The notes below the pieces were generated by a model, which was not told where the DNA came from, searched no databases, and worked only from the letters and a program-made list of their open reading frames with translations. This document shows positions 1-7,824 of a DNA stretch of 41,085 nt, piece after piece. Numbering within the stretch: the stretch's first letter is position 1; each line of letters begins with the position of its first letter. The translations under genes were made by a program, and so were the position numbers. Source of the stretch: Saprospiraceae bacterium (GTDB lineage: Bacteria; Bacteroidota; Bacteroidia; Chitinophagales; Saprospiraceae); the NCBI GenBank assembly GCA_027486765.1, contig JAIXOO010000218.1, positions 1-41,085 on the forward strand, written 5' to 3'.

Positions 1-49
1 CTGGTTTGCGCTTAAATTTCCATTTTAGAAAAAATGTAAGATTAACCTT

Positions 50-57
50 TATTTTTG
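50..57 (+). promoter_or_regulatory. Bacteroidota -7 box for the GH127 gene
   Basis: TATTTTTG matches the Bacteroidota sigma-A -7 consensus TAnnTTTG. It puts transcription start near 64, about 30 nt before the ATG at 93. No clear -33 TTTG was seen. The site also argues against an earlier ATG at position 6, which lies upstream of it. Confidence 0.55.
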
Positions 58-92
58 TTCCCAACTTTGTTCCCAACCATAAAACCGGAAGT

Positions 93-2468
93 ATGAAAAA
101 CCTGCTACCTTTTTTCACGCTGCTGCTCTGCCTTTTGAGCCAAGTTATTACCCTTTCGGCCCAATCCTACGTGCCCCTTGCCAAAGAATCCAAAATAAAA
201 GTCAAACCGGCCATTGCCCTCCAAGCTTATGGCTTCCCATTGGAAGATGTGCGTTTGCTACCGGGCAGCCCATTTTACAACGCGATGGAAAAAGACGCGG
301 CCTATTTGCTCAAAATAGAGCCTGATCGCCTCTTGCACCGCTTTTATGCCAATGCTGGTTTGCCCACCAAAGCACCCGTGTACGGTGGCTGGGAAAGTGA
401 AGGCCTGTCGGGGCATACCCTCGGTCATTACCTGTCCGCTTGCGCCTTGATGTACGCGGGCAGCAAAGAAGAAAAATACAAGGAGCGAGTCACTTATCTG
501 GTGCAGGAACTGGCACGTTGTCAGGACGCTCGCAAAACAGGCTATGTAGGAGCCATTCCTAAAGAAGACAGCATTTTTGCCCAGGTTGCGCGGGGCGATA
601 TCCGTTCTTCTGGCTTCGATCTCAATGGTGGATGGTCGCCTTGGTACACCATCCACAAGGTGATGGCAGGATTAGCAGATGCCTACCTGTACACCAACAA
701 TGACCAGGCGCTGCAGGTGCTCAAAGGTATATCCGACTGGACCGGAGCGGTAGTAAACAAACTCAACGACGCCCAACGCCAAAAAATGCTCAAGTGTGAG
801 TACGGCGGCATGAACGAAATCCTGGCCAACGTATACGCCTTCACGGGTGAAAAAAAATACCTCGACCTTTCCTACAAGTTCTTCGATGATTTTGTGATGG
901 AGCCCCTCTCCAAAAAGATCGACCCGCTACCCGGCAAACATTCCAATACCAATGTACCCAAGGCCATCGGCAGTGCCCGTCAATACCAGCTTACTGGCAA
1001 CACCCGGGATCAAACCATTGCCTCCTTTTTTTGGGAAACGATGGTGCACCAGCACAGCTACGTAATTGGGGGCAACAGCAACTACGAATACTGCGGAGAA
1101 GCTGGCAAACTCAGCGACCGACTCAGCGACAACACCTGCGAAACCTGCAATACCTACAACATGCTCAAGTTGACCCGGCAGCTGTTTTGTCAGGAACCCA
1201 AAGCCGAGCTGGCCAATTATTACGAGCGGGCTTTGTACAACCACATTTTGGCTTCGCAAAACCCGGAAACGGGCATGATGACCTACTTCGTCCCACTGCG
1301 GATGGGCAGCAAAAAGGAGTTTAGCGACGAATTCCGCACCTTCACCTGCTGTGTCGGTAGTGGGATGGAAAACCATGTCAAATACAACGAAAGCATTTAT
1401 TACCACAGCGCTGACGGTAAGGGACTTTACCTCAACCTGTTCATTCCATCCGAATTGAATTGGCAAGCCAAGGGAATGACCGTTCGCCAGGAGACCAACT
1501 ACCCACAAAGTGGGAAAGTAAGCGTCAAATTTAGTGGCAAAAAAGCCCAGAAATTCAGCCTGCAGCTACGCCGCCCCTGGTGGATGAGCGCCAACTGGCA
1601 ATTAAAAATCAATGGCAAACCCGTCGAAGCCATCGCCCAAACCAATGGTTATTACAGCATCAGCCGCAAGTGGAAAAACGGGGATGTGCTTGAGCTGGAC
1701 ATGCCCATGCAGCTCTATACCGAAAGTATGCCCGACAACCCCAACCGGATTGCTTTCCTCTATGGCCCACTGGTTTTGGCAGGTCAATTGGGCAACAAAA
1801 TGCCCGATCCCCTGTACGGCACCCCCGTCATTTTGAGTGCCGAGCGCAAAGCGGATCAATTGGTACAGCCGCAAGACCTTGCTACCTTGAAGTTTCAATT
1901 GAGCTCAGCGGTAGCTAAACCTGTGGCGCCCGTGTTGATTCCTTTTTTCCAAAGCAATAAGGAATATTACAGCGTGTACTGGGATTATTTCACGCCGGAG
2001 CAATGGACGGCCCGTCAGGCTGAATACGAAGCTGAGAAACAACGCCTACAAAAAATCGAGGCCCAAACCCTCGATAATTTCCGCATCGGCGAAATGCAAC
2101 CTGAGCGCGACCACAAACTGGAAGCCAGCGAGCGCTCCTACGTGAGTGATGCACTGGGCGTAAATGGCCGGGAAGCGCGCACCGGGCACTATTTTGCTTT
2201 TGAAATGAAAGTACGGCCCGGGAGCAAAAACCGCCTGCTCTTCACCTACATCGGCGACGACAAAGACCGCAAATTCGACATCAAAGTAAACGGCCAATTG
2301 TTGCTCACCGAAACCTTGACGGGAGGACAAACGGGCCGCTTTTACGATCGGGAGTACCCGATACCAGCCGAATTGTTGACTGCCGGAGATAAAATCGTGG
2401 TGCGGGTAGAGGCAAATTATGGTAAAACCGCGGGTAGGGTCTTTGGTGCCAGGATATTGCGGGACTGA
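93..2468 (+). CDS. Secreted GH127-family (DUF1680) beta-L-arabinofuranosidase-like glycoside hydrolase
   Basis: Predicted exo-enzyme that removes L-arabinofuranose (or a related sugar) from plant-type glycans in the periplasm or outside the cell. The 791-residue product starts with a signal peptide (about residues 1-24, ending LSAQ). The body has the DUF1680 (alpha/alpha)6-barrel signatures YGGWESEGLSGHTLGHYLSA and GGMNEILANVY. By analogy with the GH127 enzyme HypBA1, Glu336 would be the acid/base, Glu350, Cys352, Cys419 and Cys420 would hold zinc, and Cys419 would be the nucleophile; all are present. A beta-sandwich region follows to the C-terminus. I chose the ATG at 93 because it begins the signal peptide and lies downstream of a -7 box at 50-57; an in-frame ATG at 6 would add 29 uncharged-poor residues before the signal. 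No SusC/SusD partner is in view. Family is sure, exact substrate is not. Confidence 0.9.
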   Translation: MKNLLPFFTLLLCLLSQVITLSAQSYVPLAKESKIKVKPAIALQAYGFPLEDVRLLPGSPFYNAMEKDAAYLLKIEPDRLLHRFYANAGLPTKAPVYGGWESEGLSGHTLGHYLSACALMYAGSKEEKYKERVTYLVQELARCQDARKTGYVGAIPKEDSIFAQVARGDIRSSGFDLNGGWSPWYTIHKVMAGLADAYLYTNNDQALQVLKGISDWTGAVVNKLNDAQRQKMLKCEYGGMNEILANVYAFTGEKKYLDLSYKFFDDFVMEPLSKKIDPLPGKHSNTNVPKAIGSARQYQLTGNTRDQTIASFFWETMVHQHSYVIGGNSNYEYCGEAGKLSDRLSDNTCETCNTYNMLKLTRQLFCQEPKAELANYYERALYNHILASQNPETGMMTYFVPLRMGSKKEFSDEFRTFTCCVGSGMENHVKYNESIYYHSADGKGLYLNLFIPSELNWQAKGMTVRQETNYPQSGKVSVKFSGKKAQKFSLQLRRPWWMSANWQLKINGKPVEAIAQTNGYYSISRKWKNGDVLELDMPMQLYTESMPDNPNRIAFLYGPLVLAGQLGNKMPDPLYGTPVILSAERKADQLVQPQDLATLKFQLSSAVAKPVAPVLIPFFQSNKEYYSVYWDYFTPEQWTARQAEYEAEKQRLQKIEAQTLDNFRIGEMQPERDHKLEASERSYVSDALGVNGREARTGHYFAFEMKVRPGSKNRLLFTYIGDDKDRKFDIKVNGQLLLTETLTGGQTGRFYDREYPIPAELLTAGDKIVVRVEANYGKTAGRVFGARILRD

Positions 2469-2538
2469 TTTTTTAAGTATCCCCTTAGGTGGTGTTCCAG
2501 AGATTTTGTACTCTTGCCTTTCCAAATTCAAAACAGCC

Positions 2539-3474
2539 ATGCGCAATACTATCTATTTTTCCTTGCTCTTAGCCTATGCTCTTTTTTCTTGTACAAGTGA
2601 TCAAAGTAGTTCGGAAGTACAAAGTACTCTGGATGAATGGTTTCCCAAGCAATACAAAGTTGTAGAGGGTACTGAAATGAATGCAACTGACTCGCTGGTG
2701 TTGGTACCCATCCAGTCGGTTGCTGATCCCAAGATTCAGTTTACCATCGACTATCAACCCAAAAAAGAAAAAGGGGGCCTGGTCAAAGACTCGATTCAAA
2801 GTGCTTTTGAAGCTGCAAAAGTGAATGCCCAGCCAGCACGTGGTTTGTTGGAAGCGCTGCAAAAAAATGGATTCAAAAATGTGGCAGTAGGGACCAATCT
2901 CGCCCAAAACGCAGTTGAGATCCAATTGTATGAGGAGCCTTACAATTCGATCTTTAGCTCCCGGATGAAGCAAATTCAGAAGGTCAGCGCAGCTTGGGCT
3001 GCCCAGCGCAATATGGTGCCTTGCCGATTGACCCTTTTGGTGATGGATCCTAAAGCCTGGGGAAAAAGATTCCAGGAAGTACTCGATGCGCGCTTCATCA
3101 ACCGGGCGAATGACTGGGTTTATCAAAATACCATTGCCAACGCCAATGCTGATTTGGCTGATCCGGGCTCTTCGGAGTTTTTGCCAGGTAGTTTAAGCTT
3201 GAGTGGCGGGCGGGAGATGGAAATCCGCAAAAAGGTACACGCCGAAGTGGTGGACTTTTTACGAACTTCCAAAAAACTGGACTTCCATGTTGAACTAATC
3301 GCTATGGTCAATACCGAGTGGGACCTGCGCAACATGGAAACAATCCGCTACTATTTTCCTTATTGCCAACAAAGCGAAACCACCAAAGCCAACGGAAGTT
3401 GTATGGGCAACTTTGATGGTCGTGTTGCTTGTGTCTATGAATTTAAGACTGGGAAAACGCAGGTGGATTTTTAA
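2539..3474 (+). CDS. Predicted lipoprotein of unknown function
   Basis: The 311-residue product starts MRNTIYFSLLLAYALFSC, a type II signal peptide with a lipobox (LFSC) and Cys18 as the probable lipidated residue. The mature part shows no domain I recognise; it is mixed alpha/beta in composition and carries several Lys-rich and acidic stretches. It starts 70 bp after the GH127 stop, on the same strand, so co-transcription is possible, though a weak -7-like TACTCTTG lies at about 2511-2518. I chose the ATG at 2539 because the longer in-frame start at 2419 would overlap the GH127 gene and bury the lipobox. Function unknown. Confidence 0.75.
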   Translation: MRNTIYFSLLLAYALFSCTSDQSSSEVQSTLDEWFPKQYKVVEGTEMNATDSLVLVPIQSVADPKIQFTIDYQPKKEKGGLVKDSIQSAFEAAKVNAQPARGLLEALQKNGFKNVAVGTNLAQNAVEIQLYEEPYNSIFSSRMKQIQKVSAAWAAQRNMVPCRLTLLVMDPKAWGKRFQEVLDARFINRANDWVYQNTIANANADLADPGSSEFLPGSLSLSGGREMEIRKKVHAEVVDFLRTSKKLDFHVELIAMVNTEWDLRNMETIRYYFPYCQQSETTKANGSCMGNFDGRVACVYEFKTGKTQVDF

Positions 3475-3621
3475 TTCAATAAAAATCCGGAAACTGCTCC
3501 TTTAATTGATCATCCTGCGTATCTGCCCATAGCAGTGTGCCATTTCTACCACTTTGTTGTGCCGTATATCGCTGGGGTGGTGATCAGTAAACAAATGACG
3601 AATTTGAGGGCAACGCCCCAA

Positions 3622-3663
3622 ATTCATCATTCATCATTCATCATTCATCACTCATCATTCATC
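3622..3663. repeat. Heptanucleotide tandem repeat, six copies of ATTCATC (GATGAAT on minus)
   Basis: Six consecutive 7-bp units; five are ATTCATC and the fifth is ACTCATC. The array ends one base before the sucA stop codon (3665-3667, minus strand). The rest of the 190-bp gap from 3475 holds no gene I can support. Confidence 0.9.
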
Positions 3664-3664
3664 A

Positions 3665-6412
3665 CTAACCAAACGCTTTCTGCAAAATATCTTCCTGCTG
3701 CTGATCGTGTATCTTCTTGAACCCAACCGCAGGTGAAGCACTTGCCCGGCGCGAAATGCGCTGCAAGTTGCGATCGCTTTCAAAATTGAGTTTCATGTAT
3801 TGCCATGCACCCATGTTGGCCGATTCCTCTTGTACCCAGAAGAGTTCTGCTTTGGCATAGCGCTTGAGCACTTCGGCGAGTTGAGTCTCGGGCATGGGGT
3901 GCAACTGTTCTACCCGCACGATGGCTACATCGTCGCGCTTGAGCTCACGTTTGCGTTGGGCCAGGTCGTAGTAGATTTTACCCGTGCAGAACAACACACG
4001 CTTGACACCTTTGGCTTCTTTGCTACTTACCGTAGGATCATCGATGACTTCCTGGAAACCTTTACCCGTTTCAAAATCAGCCATCGGAGACACACATTCC
4101 GGGTGGCGCAGCATTGATTTGGGCGACATCACCACCAAGGGTTTGCGGAATTCCCAGGCCAATTGGCGGCGCAGGAGGTGGAAGAAGTTGGCCGGTGAAC
4201 TGATGTTGGTTACAATCATGTTCAAATCCGCGCAAGCTTGCAGGAAGCGCTCCAAACGGGCACTGGAGTGCTCGGGGCCCTGGCCTTCGTAGCCGTGGGG
4301 GAGGAGCAGGGTCAGGCCCGACATGCGGTTCCACTTGCTTTCCGCAGCAGAGATGAACTGGTCAACGATGGTTTGAGCACCATTGAAGAAGTCGCCAAAC
4401 TGGGCTTCCCAAATCACCAGGGTGTTTGGATCAGCCAAAGAATAGCCATATTCAAAACCCATTACCGCAAATTCCGATAGCAGGGAGTTGTAAATGTAAA
4501 ATGGGGCCTGGTTCTCCTGGATGTTGTCCAGTCGATTGAGCACCTCATTGGTTTTGGCATCGTGCAGTACCGCGTGGCGGTGCGAGAAAGTACCCCGCTG
4601 CACGTCCTGACCACTCATGCGCACGGTTTTACCATCCATCAAGATCGAGCCGTAAGCCATCAATTCGGCAGTTGCCCAATCCACTTGCCCTTTTGCCAGC
4701 AGTTTTTTGTTGTTTTCCAACAAACGGCTAACCTTAGGGATGGGGCGGAAATGGCCTGGAATGGTACTGAGGTGGTTGAGGATTTTTTCAACCTGGGCTT
4801 TTTCAAGGCCCGTCGCTGGTGATCCTTTAAAATCTTCAACGGTGGCGTGGCGCAATTTTTCCCACTCTTCTTCGGGTTCTTGCGACTTATAGGGCAGAGG
4901 GTGCTGTTTTACTTCGTCCAAACGTTCTTGTAAGTCACCCCAGTAGGTTTTTTCGAGGTCATCGGCCAACTGCTTAGGCAACTCGCCCATTTCCACCAAT
5001 TCTTTCATGTAAATCTCCCGTGGATTGGGGTGTACACTGATGGCTTGGTAGAGGTCGGGTTGGGTAAACATCGGGTCGTCGCCCTCGTTGTGGCCGTGTT
5101 TGCGGTAGCACACCATGTCGATGAAAACGTCGGTGTTGAATTCCTGACGGTATTCCATGGCCATTTCTACCGCGTAGAGCAGCGCTTCAGGGTCATCGCC
5201 ATTGACGTGGAAAACGGGTGCCGAAACCACACTGGCTACCCCAGTACAATAGGTGGAAGAACGAGCATCCTCAAAATCGGTGGTAAAACCAATCTGGTTG
5301 TTGATCACAAAATGGAACGTCCCCCCGGTATTGTAACCCTTGAGTTTGCTCATCTGAATGACCTCAAACACAATGCCCTGACCCGCTACTGCGGCGTCAC
5401 CGTGGATGAGGATGGGCAAGATCCGATCGTACTCACCTTTATATAAGCGATCCGCTTTGGCGCGGGCGTAACCTTCTACTACAGGGTTGACCGCTTCCAA
5501 GTGGGAAGGGTTGGGTGTCAATTCCAATTGAACTTCTTTACCCGTTGGCGTAACGACCTGTGAGGAATAACCCAGGTGGTATTTCACGTCACCGTCGCCA
5601 AAACTTTGGTCGGGAATGGCCGTACCTTCAAACTCGGTGAAGATTTGCTCGTAAGTCTTTTTCATGATGTTGGCCAACACGTTCAACCGACCGCGGTGTG
5701 CCATCCCGATGATCACCTCCTCAACGCCCATTTCTGCACCTTTATTAATGGCTGCATCCAGGGCGACGATGGTGCTTTCTCCACCTTCCAGAGAGAAGCG
5801 TTTTTGACCAATGTATTTGGTGTGCAAAAACTTCTCAAAACCTACTGCCTCATTCAGTTTTTCCAGAATGCGGCGTTTTTTATCGAGTGGAATGTTGTAA
5901 TGCTTCTCCGGGCGGCTTTGCTCCACCCGGGTACGCAACCAACGGCGCTTTTCTCGCTGCTGGATGTGCTGGAACTCGAAGCCGATGTTGCCGCAATAAA
6001 TGCGCTTGAGGTGCGCCAAAATATCGCGAAGGGTAGATGGTTTTTCCAATCCACACTCCATGGCAGCATAGTAGACCGTATCCAGGTCTTTTTCACTCAG
6101 TTTAAAATCCTCCAAATCCAATTTAGGATTGCGGTTGCGGCGTGGCCGCACGGGGTTGGTCGTCGATAAGAGGTGACCCCGGCCCCGATAGGCGTTGACC
6201 ATGGCCAAAACCTGGAATTCCTGTGGGTTAAATACCGAGGATGGCGTTGCGCCATTGCTTTTTTCGTGCCCATTGGTGCTGTGGGCGTAATCAAAGCCTT
6301 TGAAAAAAGAGGCCCAGGAGCCTTCAATTTGCTCGGGATTGTTTTGATATTGCTCGTACAGCGAATCGATGTACGCCGGGTGAGCATTGGCAATGAAGGA
6401 GAAATCGCTCAT
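3665..6412 (-). CDS. sucA: 2-oxoglutarate dehydrogenase E1 component
   Basis: Thiamine-diphosphate-dependent E1 subunit of the TCA-cycle 2-oxoglutarate dehydrogenase complex, which decarboxylates 2-oxoglutarate and passes the succinyl group to the lipoyl domain of E2. The 915-residue length is normal. The N-terminal E2-binding segment (SFIANAHPAYIDSLYEQYQ, SWASFFKGFDYA) is present. The core has the family blocks GMAHRGRLNVLAN, GDAAVAGQGIVFEV, HVNGDDPEAL and CYRKHGHNEGDDP, which carry ThDP/Mg and active-site residues, and the C-terminal LLLPHGYEGQGPEHSSARLERFLQ block. sucB does not follow it, so E2 must be encoded elsewhere. A -7 box lies upstream (6441-6448). The stop codon abuts a heptamer array. 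Confidence 0.97.
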   Translation of the reverse strand: MSDFSFIANAHPAYIDSLYEQYQNNPEQIEGSWASFFKGFDYAHSTNGHEKSNGATPSSVFNPQEFQVLAMVNAYRGRGHLLSTTNPVRPRRNRNPKLDLEDFKLSEKDLDTVYYAAMECGLEKPSTLRDILAHLKRIYCGNIGFEFQHIQQREKRRWLRTRVEQSRPEKHYNIPLDKKRRILEKLNEAVGFEKFLHTKYIGQKRFSLEGGESTIVALDAAINKGAEMGVEEVIIGMAHRGRLNVLANIMKKTYEQIFTEFEGTAIPDQSFGDGDVKYHLGYSSQVVTPTGKEVQLELTPNPSHLEAVNPVVEGYARAKADRLYKGEYDRILPILIHGDAAVAGQGIVFEVIQMSKLKGYNTGGTFHFVINNQIGFTTDFEDARSSTYCTGVASVVSAPVFHVNGDDPEALLYAVEMAMEYRQEFNTDVFIDMVCYRKHGHNEGDDPMFTQPDLYQAISVHPNPREIYMKELVEMGELPKQLADDLEKTYWGDLQERLDEVKQHPLPYKSQEPEEEWEKLRHATVEDFKGSPATGLEKAQVEKILNHLSTIPGHFRPIPKVSRLLENNKKLLAKGQVDWATAELMAYGSILMDGKTVRMSGQDVQRGTFSHRHAVLHDAKTNEVLNRLDNIQENQAPFYIYNSLLSEFAVMGFEYGYSLADPNTLVIWEAQFGDFFNGAQTIVDQFISAAESKWNRMSGLTLLLPHGYEGQGPEHSSARLERFLQACADLNMIVTNISSPANFFHLLRRQLAWEFRKPLVVMSPKSMLRHPECVSPMADFETGKGFQEVIDDPTVSSKEAKGVKRVLFCTGKIYYDLAQRKRELKRDDVAIVRVEQLHPMPETQLAEVLKRYAKAELFWVQEESANMGAWQYMKLNFESDRNLQRISRRASASPAVGFKKIHDQQQEDILQKAFG

Positions 6413-6440
6413 TGTGGTGATCTGGTTTTAAAATATGGCG

Positions 6441-6448
6441 CAAAAGTA
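6441..6448 (-). promoter_or_regulatory. -7 box for sucA
   Basis: On the minus strand this reads TACTTTTG, a full match to TAnnTTTG, 28 nt upstream of the sucA ATG. I see no good TTTG at the -33 position. Confidence 0.5.
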
Positions 6449-6503
6449 CAACCTATTTAGGTCTTTGGATAATCTTAAACGAAAAGGTTTTTTTAAAATT
6501 ACC

Positions 6504-6534
6504 TTTGGACTTTCCAAATGAATAATTATCTTTG
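6504..6534 (+). promoter_or_regulatory. Promoter of rpsT (-33 TTTG, -7 TATCTTTG)
   Basis: TTTG at 6504-6507 and TATCTTTG at 6527-6534 are separated by 19 bp, the spacing expected for a Bacteroidota housekeeping promoter. Transcription would begin near 6541, giving a leader of about 40 nt before the rpsT ATG. Confidence 0.75.
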
Positions 6535-6580
6535 CGCTCCAATTGTTCAGTAGTATTATTAATTGTGAAAAGTTTTAGTA

Positions 6581-6835
6581 ATGGCAAACCATAAATCGTC
6601 TGAGAAGCGTATCCGTCAAGAGGCAAAGCGTCGTTTGTTGAACCGCTACTACAAGAAGACTACTCGTACGTCTATCAAGAAGTTGCGCAGCATGAAGGAC
6701 AAGACGGAGGCGGTAGGTTTCTTGCCAAGAGTGATCCAAATGATCGACAAACTGGCAAAGAAAAACACTTGGCATAAGAACAAGGCAGCCAACCTGAAGA
6801 GCAGCTTGATGAAGCACGTTGCTCACTTGGGTTAA
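6581..6835 (+). CDS. rpsT: 30S ribosomal protein S20
   Basis: An 84-residue, very basic protein that binds 16S rRNA in the small subunit early in assembly. [18 protein letters not shown] and the following Lys/Arg-rich helices, with the [11 protein letters not shown] motif near the C-terminus, are typical of S20 and the length is normal. It has its own consensus promoter (6504-6534) and is followed at 6848-6871 by a G+C-rich hairpin, so it is probably a monocistronic unit. Confidence 0.97.
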   Translation: MANHKSSEKRIRQEAKRRLLNRYYKKTTRTSIKKLRSMKDKTEAVGFLPRVIQMIDKLAKKNTWHKNKAANLKSSLMKHVAHLG

Positions 6836-6847
6836 GCTTATGACATA

Positions 6848-6871
6848 CCCCCGGTCTCTAATGATCGGGGG
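6848..6871 (+). terminator. Probable intrinsic terminator after rpsT
   Basis: CCCCCGGTC (6848-6856) pairs with GATCGGGGG (6863-6871) over 9 bp with one G-T wobble and a 6-nt loop, 12 bp past the rpsT stop. The tail (GCTTCTCGTTT) is only moderately T-rich. The TetR gene starts 12 bp after it, so some readthrough would be needed if that gene has no promoter of its own. Confidence 0.6.
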
Positions 6872-6882
6872 GCTTCTCGTTT

Positions 6883-7455
6883 GTGGAAAAGTCAAAGAAA
6901 GAACAAATCTACGAAGCCGCCGCGCGCCTGTTCCGGGACAAAGGATACCAGGCCACCTCTATGCGCGATTTGGCCAAGGAAGTAGGGTTACGCGCTTCCA
7001 GTCTATACAATCATTTTCCATCCAAGTCTGATGTGCTCCGCGAAATTTGCACCAACAATGCTCAGCGTTTTCTATCTGGCATGTTGGAAGTGGAGTCCCT
7101 TGATCTTGGTGCTACCGAAAAACTCACCCGCCTGATTCGTTTGCACATCCAATTGTCGCTCGAAGACGTCACCTCCGTCACCGCCTTCAACGACGAATGG
7201 CGGCACCTCGAAGAACCCCACCTGAGTGAGTTTTTGCAATTGCGCAAAGATTATGAGAGCCGTTTTCAAGCGATCATTAGCGCTGGAGTGGCGAGTGGGG
7301 AGTTCAAACCCGTCAATCCCTTGATTTTGTCGTATACCTTGTTCTCATCATTGCGCTGGTTGTACGATTGGTACAAGCCGGGGAAGAAGATTACGGCGGA
7401 GATGCTGGAGGAGGAGTTGTTGGTGATATTGTTGGAGGGGGTGAGGGTGAAATAA
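6883..7455 (+). CDS. TetR/AcrR-family transcriptional regulator
   Basis: A 190-residue repressor-type protein. Residues 1-50 form a TetR-type helix-turn-helix: KKEQIYEAAARLFRDKGY, then TSMRDLAKEVGLRASSLYNH and FPSKSDVLREI. The C-terminal 130 residues are the ligand-binding and dimer region, with an end (SSLRWLYDWYKPGKKITAEM) common in the FadR/AcrR-like TetR branch. The start is a GTG at 6883; there is no ATG at a sensible place before the helix-turn-helix. It faces, tail to tail, the beta-oxidation genes at 7819-11250. TetR proteins often sense acyl-CoA and control such genes, so this is a plausible but unproven link. Confidence 0.88.
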   Translation: MEKSKKEQIYEAAARLFRDKGYQATSMRDLAKEVGLRASSLYNHFPSKSDVLREICTNNAQRFLSGMLEVESLDLGATEKLTRLIRLHIQLSLEDVTSVTAFNDEWRHLEEPHLSEFLQLRKDYESRFQAIISAGVASGEFKPVNPLILSYTLFSSLRWLYDWYKPGKKITAEMLEEELLVILLEGVRVK

Positions 7456-7797
7456 TTTTTTCACTCCATTTAATTTTTTTATTCAAAGATAGTTGAAAAT
7501 CCATTAAGTAGCAAAGTCCTCTGCTGCACATCTCTTTACTCGCCATTCGGCCATGAAAGTATATAGTTATGGCGAATAATGCCATTAGACACCCACTACG
7601 GCAAGGTCGATAAGTCCTGTTCTTTCGGGCAACGGGAGCCCCGCTAGGGGCGAAATTTGGGTAGAAAACGACGGCCCGGTGTTTTCCCGAGTCCCGTAGG
7701 GACGTGATGTGGGTATCTAAAGGGGGATGATACCCATATTTTGCCTCTAGCGGGGCTTGTCGGCATGTTCAAAACGCAACCGATCCTATTGAAAATT
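7456..7797. repeat. 342-bp intergenic region dominated by a nested palindromic element (7637-7757)
   Basis: No gene is supported here. Outer arms AGCCCCGCTAGGGGC (7637-7651) and GCCTCTAGCGGGGCT (7743-7757) are inverted with one mismatch. The match extends inwards through GAAATTTGGGTA and its partner TACCCATATTTT. A third, direct unit starts at 7691 with GTCCCGTAGGGAC and continues to GATGTGGGTATC, which pairs with GATACCCAT. Each unit is a small palindrome (NCCCG-TA-GGGN) plus a GGGTA tail. Confidence 0.8.
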
Positions 7798-7824
7798 GGG
7801 CAACCGCGAGGGTTGCCCCTACGA
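7798..7824. repeat. Half copy of the GGGCAACC palindromic repeat, overlapping the end of the hydratase/dehydrogenase gene
   Basis: GGGCAACC (7798-7805), loop GCGA and GGGTTGCCCCTAC form a hairpin with the same words as the full element at 9987-10043. On the minus strand the CGTAG end of the repeat supplies the last codon (TCG) and the stop (TAG, 7819-7821) of the neighbouring gene. Confidence 0.8.

Noticed and set aside
6-92. Longer N-terminus for the GH127 protein starting at position 6
   Set aside because: That ATG is upstream of the -7 box at 50-57 and would bury the signal peptide.
927-1508. 193-residue open frame antisense to the GH127 gene
   Set aside because: It overlaps the catalytic core of a confident gene and has no recognisable features.
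3502-3630. Minus-strand 42-codon frame (ATG in the heptamer array, ends VEMAHCYGQIRRMIN)
   Set aside because: It reads like possible protein but begins inside a tandem repeat and is short, with no promoter or recognisable family. It could be a gene remnant; not called.
3622-3663. CRISPR array
   Set aside because: The units are 7 bp with no spacers, and no cas gene is in the window. The other repeats are inverted, not direct with spacers.
7456-7797. Insertion sequence or transposase remnant in this repeat-rich gap
   Set aside because: No frame in the gap resembles a transposase and no IS ends were recognised; the inverted repeats are explained by the small palindromic units.
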